The translations under genes were made by a program, and so were the position numbers. Under the pieces are notes generated by a model. It was not told where the DNA came from, searched no databases, and saw only the letters and a program-made list of their open reading frames with translations. From Bacillota bacterium (GTDB taxonomy: Bacteria; Bacillota; Limnochordia; Darwinibacteriales; Darwinibacteriaceae), in contig JAAZLB010000005.1 in the NCBI GenBank assembly GCA_012799535.1, forward strand, positions 1-9,358: a stretch of DNA of 9,358 nt. Reading direction: 5' to 3'. This document shows positions 1 to 5,286 of this stretch, one piece after another; the stretch's first letter is position 1; every line of letters begins with the position of its first letter.

Positions 1-236
1 GCCCGGGGATCTCCAAAACTAATCCCATCATCATACGGGGCATGGATAGAAAGGGTAACGCCCCTAGCTTGAGCCATATCCCTCAGCCTTAAGGCTGTCT
101 CCCCTTTTAATCCATATTGGTTGGCTAGTCTTTCTTCATATTTGAATTCTATATGCCTTGCACCTAGCTCCATCGCCAGACCAAAAAAAACCTCAGGATC
201 TGGGAAGGCACGTTTATCCTGTACAATTCCAATCAA
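1..236 (-). CDS. Sugar phosphate isomerase/epimerase-like TIM-barrel protein (partial, 5' part only)
   Basis: The minus-strand reading frame opens with TTG at 236-234, 8 nt downstream of an AAGGAG ribosome site (250-245). It stays open to the window edge, giving about 78 residues. The protein begins MIGIVQDKRAFPD and continues through GARHIEFKYEERLA and ARGVTLSIHAPYDDG. A first beta strand, a helix around 'LAMELGARHIEF', and an 'SIHAPY' strand are the usual N-terminal pattern of xylose-isomerase-like/AP-endonuclease-2 TIM barrels, which isomerise or epimerise sugars or sugar acids using a bound metal ion. The metal ligands would lie beyond the window, so activity cannot be judged. A run of eight T (190-183) falls within the 'VFFG' codons. 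The gene lies downstream of the RpiR regulator in the same direction, but a terminator and a probable promoter separate them. The TIM-barrel family call is fairly safe; the substrate is unknown. Confidence 0.75.
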   Translation of the reverse strand, partial: MIGIVQDKRAFPDPEVFFGLAMELGARHIEFKYEERLANQYGLKGETALRLRDMAQARGVTLSIHAPYDDGISFGDPR

Positions 237-358
237 TAGTCTTACTCCTTTGTGGTTGAACGTGTTTGCATATTAAAACGAATCTTTACTCCGTAAACGC
301 CTAAAATTGCAGTCCCTTAAGCTTTAAAACCAACTCCCTGAAACCATTTTCGCAACTC

Positions 359-386
359 GATATAATTAATTGCAAATAATTTTCAG
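359..386 (-). promoter_or_regulatory. Candidate promoter of the isomerase/epimerase gene with overlapping RpiR-type operator
   Basis: On the minus strand, CTGAAA (386-381) and TATATC (364-359) are separated by 16 bp and resemble -35 and -10 boxes. The 15-bp imperfect palindrome TGAAAATTATTTGCA (385-371, six of seven base pairs matching around a central base) covers the -35 box and the start of the spacer. AT-rich palindromes of this kind are typical operators of RpiR-family regulators. A closely similar palindrome lies at 1289-1303 on the other side of the regulator gene. The boxes are weak (4/6 each), so this is a candidate site only. Confidence 0.4.
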
Positions 387-390
387 TCGG

Positions 391-437
391 GCTAAAAAGC
401 TGGTTGCCTTAGCTCTATTGTAGTCTTAAGGCAACCA
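391..437 (-). terminator. Rho-independent terminator of the RpiR regulator gene
   Basis: An 11-bp perfect inverted repeat (401-411 with 427-437; TGGTTGCCTTA / TAAGGCAACCA) is followed on the minus strand by GCTTTTT (400-395). The upstream arm and loop overlap the last codons and the TAG stop of the regulator gene. The loop is rather long (15 nt, one G-U pair possible at its base), so it may be only moderately efficient. It separates the regulator from the downstream isomerase/epimerase gene. Confidence 0.65.
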
Positions 438-1227
438 TCGTAGCCAATAGGTCGAGAATTAATGCCTGAACCACCCGTGCCAAGCCGATTTCTGACTCAT
501 GTTGAACCAAACCATACACCAACTGAATATCGCTAATCCTTGCCATTGGAGATTTACCGCTGCCTGTGCACACTATGGTGGTGCAGCCCGTTCCCACCGC
601 TAAACTTAAGCTATCCAAGGTTTCTCTAGTGGTACCACTATGGGAAACCGCAAGTGTCACATCTCCCTCTTGTAACATTAAAGCGGATGCTTGGATTCCG
701 TTATAATCCAAGTAACTAATCGCCGTCAAGCCTAGCTTTAGGAACTTTAACGCGGTTGACGCTGCAAGATAGACGCTTCCTCCATTACCAATCAGAATAA
801 TCCTACGGGCGTCCAATATAGTTTGAACCGCCCTTTCCAACTGTTCCGGATCAACTGTGGAAAGTGCTTGAGAGCTTGCTTCCTTCATGCGCAAGTCAAA
901 TCTTTGGATTACCTCTGTGGCGGGGGCATTCGGAGATAATTGCTCCAAGGCAACCTGATGATATCGATTTTTTTGCCAGTCAAGGATATCGGGAATTAGA
1001 GAAGTGCGTAATTCTGGAAAACCAGAGTACCCGCAACTCTTTGCAAACCGAGTCAAGGTGGCTACGCTAACATCACATTTGTCTGCCACCTCAGAAATAG
1101 TTAGGCGATGAAAATCGCGTAAGTTATCAAATATGTAATCAGCTACCTGCTGTTCGGTGGGCGTAAATTGATTATAAAGCCCTTTAATTCGGCTCAGGGA
1201 ACCAGAAAGCTCCACCTTCTCATACAT
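415..1227 (-). CDS. RpiR/MurR-family transcriptional regulator (HTH + SIS domain)
   Basis: A 270-residue protein, the normal length for the family. The N-terminal HTH_6 domain (about 1-78) carries the helix-turn-helix ISEVADKCDVSVATLTRFAK (44-63) that contacts DNA. A SIS domain (about 120-255) follows, with the sugar-phosphate-binding loops IGNGGS (146-151) and SHSGTT (195-200), and the conserved tail ESEIGLARVVQ (244-254). Such proteins bind a phosphosugar and repress, or less often activate, sugar or amino-sugar genes, usually those next to them. The ATG at 1227 sits 6 nt after GGAGGT (1239-1234). The gene is divergent from the glycosyltransferase/kinase operon and upstream of the isomerase/epimerase gene, so both neighbours are natural targets. 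SIS loops binding GlcNAc-6-P or MurNAc-6-P would fit the kinase-like gene nearby, but the effector cannot be read from sequence. The family assignment is secure. Confidence 0.95.
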   Translation of the reverse strand: MYEKVELSGSLSRIKGLYNQFTPTEQQVADYIFDNLRDFHRLTISEVADKCDVSVATLTRFAKSCGYSGFPELRTSLIPDILDWQKNRYHQVALEQLSPNAPATEVIQRFDLRMKEASSQALSTVDPEQLERAVQTILDARRIILIGNGGSVYLAASTALKFLKLGLTAISYLDYNGIQASALMLQEGDVTLAVSHSGTTRETLDSLSLAVGTGCTTIVCTGSGKSPMARISDIQLVYGLVQHESEIGLARVVQALILDLLATMVALRLQ

Positions 1228-1256
1228 CGCGCCACCTCCATCTAAGGGTATCTCGC

Positions 1257-1285
1257 ACTATCCTAATTGTGTTGTTCTTTATCAA
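1257..1285 (-). promoter_or_regulatory. Predicted sigma-A promoter of the RpiR regulator gene
   Basis: On the minus strand, TTGATA (1285-1280, 5/6 to consensus) and GATAGT (1262-1257, 4/6) are 17 bp apart, which is the ideal spacing. The predicted transcript would start about 25 nt upstream of the ATG at 1227 and carry the GGAGGT ribosome site. The candidate operator at 1289-1303 lies 3 bp upstream of the -35 box. Confidence 0.55.
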
Positions 1286-1287
1286 AC

Positions 1288-1316
1288 TTGAAAATCCTTT
1301 TCTTATTTAATACTTT
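1288..1316 (+). promoter_or_regulatory. Candidate operator (1289-1303) and promoter of the glycosyltransferase-kinase operon
   Basis: TGAAAATCCTTTTCT (1289-1303) is an imperfect palindrome (TGAAAA..TTTTCt). It resembles TGAAAATTATTTGCA in front of the isomerase/epimerase gene, sharing TGAAAAT at the left and TTT at positions 10-12. It overlaps a possible plus-strand -35 box TTGAAA (1288-1293), with a weak -10 TACTTT (1311-1316, 3/6) 17 bp further on. That geometry, with the operator over the -35 box, is the same as at 359-386. The -10 match is poor, so the promoter part is the weaker claim. The transcript leader would be about 90 nt. Confidence 0.4.
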
Positions 1317-1402
1317 TGTTAAAGCGGGACTAGTTTGAGGATGGAAATCACCATTTTTGTGGCCCCCACACCTTAACTCCATAACATATGGTATGACTAT
1401 TA

Positions 1403-1411
1403 AGAGGTGAG
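1403..1411 (+). promoter_or_regulatory. Ribosome binding site that fixes the glycosyltransferase start at 1416
   Basis: AGAGGTGAG lies 5 to 6 nt before a GTG at 1416. An in-frame GTG at 1407 is itself part of this Shine-Dalgarno sequence and has no ribosome site of its own, so 1416 is the better start. Confidence 0.7.
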
Positions 1412-1415
1412 ACAA

Positions 1416-3374
1416 GTGAATACAATTTTAATGTTGATTGATCAACTCAATGTGGGGGGAACAGAAACCCACGTTCTTTCCTTGACTAAACAACTGATCC
1501 AAGAAGGAGTTAAAGTCGTTATTGGAACCAGTGGTGGGCCCCTTTTGGACACTTTTGAAAGCAGCGGGTTAGAAGTGGCTTATCTTCCCTTTCAAAGTGA
1601 TGATCCCATCGGGGAAGAATACCAAGCTTTACTCAAAAAAACCAAAGAACTAGTAAAGGAAAAGGGGGTGGATTTACTCCATGCCCATTCCATCGCCGGA
1701 CTCAAGGTCGCGGTTCAGGTGGGCCAAGAACTACTTGTTCCCACTATTGCCACCATCCATGGTAAGTTCTATCCTCCGCGCAAATTAAGGGGCTTATTGG
1801 ATCGTTGCTCCCAAGTAATCGCTGTGAGTGTACCCGTTTTAGACTGGCTAACGCAAAAGGTGGATTATCCCCTTAATCAAATTACCCTAATTCCGAACGG
1901 AGTTGAAACAGAATACTTCAAACCAGGTGAACGATTAAATAGGTTCCGTGAGGAACTAGAACTCAATCCTGAAGATATGCTTGCAGTTGTGGTTAGTCGC
2001 TTAGCCTGGGAAAAGACCCGTGTAGTAGAAGCGGCAATCCAAGCCACCATTCAACTGCAAGATGAATTTCCCCTTCATCTTGCTATTATCGGTAGTGGAG
2101 CCCATACCCCCCTGATCCACGCCGCGGCCCTTTTGGCCAATCGCACCGCAAATAAGGATGTGGTGAATGTCTTAGGCTGGCGGATCAATACACTCGAATG
2201 CTATCAGGGGGCTGATCTAATTATTGGCACCGCCCGAGTTGCTTTAGAGGCCTTAAGTTGCGGAAAACCAGTTATTGCTGGAGGTAACGCCTCCTATTTT
2301 GGTTATCTTGAACCTAACAACATCCAAAAGGCTTGGGACGTGTATTTTGGTGATCATCAATGGGCTCATCCTTTAACAATAGCTGGGCTAAAATCAGATT
2401 TGCGACATGTTCTCAGTAGCCAAGTAGAATTCACCCAAAACGCATCTAAACTTCGAGAATGGGTTATGGGCAGCTTTGATATTAAAAAGATTACAGAAAA
2501 GACCCTGGAGCTCTATAGAGGTGTTATTGTAGGAAATCCAAATTGGCAATCTACCTCTACAAGCATTTCCCCCGCAGTAGAATTCGAAACACAGCCTAAT
2601 ACTAAAGCAGATGCACCAATTGCTACTCATCCCGTGCCAGATCCCGAGCTTAGTTCCAAACGTCCCCTCATTAGTGTGGCGATACCTGCGTATAATCGAG
2701 GTGCCTATTTACAGGAATGCCTACAGGGAGTCGTTGCCCAAACCTACCGCCCTCTAGAGATCATTGTAGTTAACGATGGATCCACAGACAATACTGAAGA
2801 GGTAGCTTTAGAATGGTGGGAAACTGTAGAAAATAGTGACGGGCTTTCCTTTGTCTATTTAAAGCTACCCCATAACACTGGTTATGCTTCCGCCCAGAGT
2901 ATCGCCTACCAAATTAGTACCGGAGAGTATATTGCCAATCAAGACTCCGATGACACTAGCCATCCCAGCAGATTAGAGCAGGAACTGTTTTTCCTGCAGA
3001 CCAACACAGACTACTCCTTTGTAGGCTCTAACTTTCGGAGCTTCCAAGGAGATTTAACCAAAACCAAGAAATCCCACATGCTTCGCTATGGTTATGAGGC
3101 CATCCTCAATACTTACCGTGATGGTGGCCATTGTATCTGTTTTGGAACACTGCTCTTTAAACGTTCTATACTAGAACGAATTGGAGGATTGACTAGTTTT
3201 TTACGGGGAGCAGAAGATTATGAGTGGATCACAAGGGCCTTAAATCAAGGCTTTTACGTCGACAATCTCAGTCAAGAACTTTACTTCTACCGGGAACACG
3301 AGGACCAGCTATCCCGCACCCACTTAGGAATACGGCGCCAACTCCAGACTGGGGGAAGGAGTGCAAAATCATGA
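1416..3374 (+). CDS. Bifunctional glycosyltransferase: GT4 (GT-B) domain fused to GT2 (GT-A) domain
   Basis: A protein of 652 residues from GTG 1416. The GT4-like half spans about 1-370: nucleotide-sugar-type N-terminal motif GGTETHVLSL (14-23), LLHAHS (87-92), LIPNGVE (158-164), VVSRLAWEK (192-200) and ALEALSCGKPVI (276-287). The last contains the second glutamate of the usual E-x7-E motif, but the first is replaced (GTAR precedes it). A Ser/Thr/Pro-rich linker (about 375-415) joins it to a GT2 domain (about 417-630) with ISVAIPAYNR (419-428), IIVVNDGSTDN (449-459), the metal-binding acidic motif DSDD (510-513) and GAEDYEW (598-604), the likely region of the catalytic base. The protein probably adds two sugars in succession to a glycan or glycolipid at the cytoplasmic face. 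No membrane segments or signal peptide are visible. It is the first gene of an operon and overlaps the kinase-like gene by ATGA. The domains are clear; donors and acceptor are unknown. Confidence 0.9.
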   Translation: MNTILMLIDQLNVGGTETHVLSLTKQLIQEGVKVVIGTSGGPLLDTFESSGLEVAYLPFQSDDPIGEEYQALLKKTKELVKEKGVDLLHAHSIAGLKVAVQVGQELLVPTIATIHGKFYPPRKLRGLLDRCSQVIAVSVPVLDWLTQKVDYPLNQITLIPNGVETEYFKPGERLNRFREELELNPEDMLAVVVSRLAWEKTRVVEAAIQATIQLQDEFPLHLAIIGSGAHTPLIHAAALLANRTANKDVVNVLGWRINTLECYQGADLIIGTARVALEALSCGKPVIAGGNASYFGYLEPNNIQKAWDVYFGDHQWAHPLTIAGLKSDLRHVLSSQVEFTQNASKLREWVMGSFDIKKITEKTLELYRGVIVGNPNWQSTSTSISPAVEFETQPNTKADAPIATHPVPDPELSSKRPLISVAIPAYNRGAYLQECLQGVVAQTYRPLEIIVVNDGSTDNTEEVALEWWETVENSDGLSFVYLKLPHNTGYASAQSIAYQISTGEYIANQDSDDTSHPSRLEQELFFLQTNTDYSFVGSNFRSFQGDLTKTKKSHMLRYGYEAILNTYRDGGHCICFGTLLFKRSILERIGGLTSFLRGAEDYEWITRALNQGFYVDNLSQELYFYREHEDQLSRTHLGIRRQLQTGGRSAKS

Positions 3375-4243
3375 CAAAATACCTCTTAGGTGTGGACGGG
3401 GGAGCCAGTAAAACCCGTAGTCTAGTCGCCAACTCAGACGGAACTATTATCGCCTCTGGTTTTGGGGGTTGCGCCAATAGAAACGTTACAAGCTGGGAAG
3501 CCGCCGTCCTACAGGTTCGCTTAGGTGTAATAGATGCCTTAGCAAGAGGTGAGATTCTTCCTCACGACATTATTTATGCCCATTATGGCCTAGGAGGGGT
3601 GGCCACCTCAAGATGTGAGCAGGAGTGGCAGGATGCTCTAGGAGATCTTACCCCCCAAGCCACCATTACAATTGAGAATGATGTTTTTTTAGCTGTTCGT
3701 GCCGTAGACCAGGCTCACGGTATCGGAGTGGTTAGTGGAAGTGGAGGTAACATTGGTCTACTATCCCCAACAGGTAAGTTCCACCTAAACGGTCATGTCC
3801 GTTTCAACAGCGCCCAACTAGGTCGAAGAACTCTGCAAAAAATCATGTTCCAAATTCAAGGAAACCAATCCCTCGATCCCTTTAGCCGAGCCTTGTTAGA
3901 ATTAGCCCATTTGGATGAGGAAAAACTCAAACAAGCAATGCATACAAACCCCCAAGAACTAGCACGAGAGGTGTCCCCACTTATAATCGAGCTTTATAAA
4001 CAAGGATATGAGCAGGCCCAAACCATAGTACACACTTGGCTTGAACAAGTGGGCGAGGATGTGGAAGATTTTCGTTTGACTAACCACTTAGAATCGCTAC
4101 CCATCTGTTTTGGAGGAACTACTTTTTCTGATATGCAGTCTATTCTCACGACAAATCTCAAGATCGAGGGACAAATCCTGGTCGCAAACACCCCTTTGGC
4201 GGAAGGGGCCGTTAAGGGAGCGTTTCTTGCTCATAAATACTAA
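3371..4243 (+). CDS. BadF/BadG/BcrA-type ATPase, N-acetylglucosamine kinase-like
   Basis: A protein of 290 residues. The start is ATG 3371, 9 nt after AAGGAG (3356-3361), and overlaps the upstream stop as ATGA. The in-frame extension back to 3224 only re-reads the glycosyltransferase gene. It has the ASKHA phosphate-1 motif LLGVDGGASKT (5-15), IENDVFLAVRA (101-111) with the aspartate (104) that acts as base in GlcNAc kinase relatives, SGSGGN (122-127) as the second phosphate loop, and a C-terminal FGGTT/AEGAVKGAFLA. The family transfers phosphate from ATP to amino sugars such as GlcNAc or MurNAc; other members are 2-hydroxyacyl-CoA dehydratase or benzoyl-CoA reductase activators. The sugar-kinase branch fits the context better, and no activator-type cysteine cluster is seen. 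Oddly, the usual GGWG..LGDEGS stretch is reduced to NGHVRFNSAQLGRR (140-153), losing the GDE. Activity or nucleotide binding may therefore differ. Its function as a kinase is inferred. Confidence 0.8.
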   Translation: MTKYLLGVDGGASKTRSLVANSDGTIIASGFGGCANRNVTSWEAAVLQVRLGVIDALARGEILPHDIIYAHYGLGGVATSRCEQEWQDALGDLTPQATITIENDVFLAVRAVDQAHGIGVVSGSGGNIGLLSPTGKFHLNGHVRFNSAQLGRRTLQKIMFQIQGNQSLDPFSRALLELAHLDEEKLKQAMHTNPQELAREVSPLIIELYKQGYEQAQTIVHTWLEQVGEDVEDFRLTNHLESLPICFGGTTFSDMQSILTTNLKIEGQILVANTPLAEGAVKGAFLAHKY

Positions 4244-5093
4244 GGGTCCCTTTGACCATTAATTGCACATCAAAATAATCAAGCGCGATTTGGCGGGCCT
4301 CTTTCTGAAATTGACTAAGAACCCTTCTACTTTCCACAAATTCTAAAATATCTGACGCCAAACGCTCAGGTCTAGCCTGGGCTAAATGGTATTGGGGAAA
4401 AGCGTCTAGATGTTGAAGCTCACCTATTAATTCTCTGGTCACGCGACCACCATAACCTGCACCGAGTAAAAAACCAACATTCCCGCAGGCCATAGCTTCA
4501 CGTAAAGCTCTACCATGCCCAAAGACCACGTGCGTTCTTTGTAAGACCGAAACTGGATCGTCAAGCCAACCTAAATCTATAAATTGTTCCTTAGGTATCG
4601 GGGGGGCATTTCCCAAAAAGTAGGCCTCCAAATAAATGCCATGACCTCGCACAATAGCCAAGGCCCGATTGAGGCTTTCCGCCCCCATTGCCATTTCCCC
4701 ATGAACTCTACCAAACCAACAAAGCTTAAACTTGCTTCGTAGAAATCGTCGTTTCGGGCGAAATCGAGCCAGGTCGATTCCATTAGGAATAACCACCGTC
4801 TTAGATTGAAATTTCGGTACAACTCTTGCCTGAGCGGGTCCAACTGCAATGATCTTTTTAGCCATTAATAAGGTTAAGGGATACAGTTCTTCCACCCAAA
4901 GAGTGGAATGGAGAGTAATCACTAGGGGGAGGCAATAATTGATACTAACCGTTACTGAAGAATTGAAACAATGGGGTGAATGGGAGTGAATAAGTTGAGG
5001 TTCTAATCGTTCACAGATGAGAGCTAAATCTGCAGTGGTAGTGTAGTAAAAGACCGGAACATTATCAAGCCTGCTAAGCCAAGTCCAACACAT
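4212..5093 (-). CDS. GT4-type glycosyltransferase, lacking its N-terminus through a frameshift/deletion (probable pseudogene)
   Basis: The open frame of 293 residues starts at ATG 5093, only two codons after an in-frame TGA, with no ribosome site. It contains most of a GT-B glycosyltransferase: LIHSHSP (34-40), VVIPNGIDLARF (100-111), CWFGRV (125-130), LGWLDD (174-179) and FGHGRALREAMACG (191-204). The last is the donor-binding motif with the second glutamate (199) but not the first, as in the GT4 domain of the fusion gene. The first 50-60 residues of the N-terminal Rossmann domain are missing. Part of them is encoded upstream in another frame (5142-5077). The 3' end overlaps the kinase-like gene by 32 bp, tail to tail. 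If translated at all, it would make a protein without the acceptor-side loop and is unlikely to be active. A real start at 5093 with a divergent short family is the alternative, but the upstream remnant argues against it. Confidence 0.75.
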   Translation of the reverse strand: MCWTWLSRLDNVPVFYYTTTADLALICERLEPQLIHSHSPHCFNSSVTVSINYCLPLVITLHSTLWVEELYPLTLLMAKKIIAVGPAQARVVPKFQSKTVVIPNGIDLARFRPKRRFLRSKFKLCWFGRVHGEMAMGAESLNRALAIVRGHGIYLEAYFLGNAPPIPKEQFIDLGWLDDPVSVLQRTHVVFGHGRALREAMACGNVGFLLGAGYGGRVTRELIGELQHLDAFPQYHLAQARPERLASDILEFVESRRVLSQFQKEARQIALDYFDVQLMVKGTLSIYEQETLP

Positions 5094-5142
5094 GGGTCAT
5101 TAAGCCACTTTTGCACAAGATCGAAGTTAGCAGAACCCGCAT
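5074..5142 (-). pseudogene. Out-of-frame N-terminal fragment of the GT4 glycosyltransferase
   Basis: On the minus strand, an ATG at 5142, 7 nt after an AGGGGGG ribosome-site-like run, opens a 22-codon frame ending in TAG at 5076-5074. It reads MRVLLTSILCKSG followed by LMTHVLDLA, which is the first strand, glycine loop and first helix of a GT-B glycosyltransferase (compare GGTETHVLSL in the fusion gene). The body of the gene continues in a different frame from about 5093. From the THVLDL motif to the HSHS motif there are about 35 residues here, against about 69 between the same landmarks in the fusion gene. A deletion of very roughly 100 nt, not a multiple of three, is therefore more likely than a simple one-base slip. 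Confidence 0.7.
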
Positions 5143-5246
5143 AAGACCACCCCCCTTTAGTATATTCCAAGGTAGACTTACCAGGGCTTCTTTATATAAC
5201 ATTCCAGAAGAAAATATCATTACCCACAAAGATTATGACCCGGGGA

Positions 5247-5280
5247 GAAAGAGGCTACCCGATAGTCGAGTAGCCTCCCC
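5247..5280 (-). terminator. Rho-independent terminator of the metallophosphoesterase gene
   Basis: A hairpin of 11 bp (5251-5261 with 5267-5277; GAGGCTAC...GTAGCCTC, one G-U pair, 5-nt loop) begins 10 nt after the TAA of the large gene. On the minus strand it is followed by TTTCTCC. The T tract is short, but the stem is strong and rightly placed. On the plus strand it is followed by CCCC and A, so it would act only for minus-strand transcription. Confidence 0.65.
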
Positions 5281-5286
5281 AATAAG

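Noticed and set aside
1407..1415. GTG at 1407 as start of the fusion glycosyltransferase
   Set aside because: This GTG is part of the Shine-Dalgarno sequence that serves the GTG at 1416, and it has no ribosome site of its own.
3224..3370. N-terminal extension of the kinase-like gene by about 49 residues
   Set aside because: It lies wholly inside the glycosyltransferase gene in another frame. The ATG at 3371 has a good ribosome site and begins exactly at the family's conserved first strand.
4242..4253. AAGGGTCCCTTT palindrome as terminator of the kinase-like gene
   Set aside because: A one-base loop cannot form a hairpin and there is no T tract of useful length.
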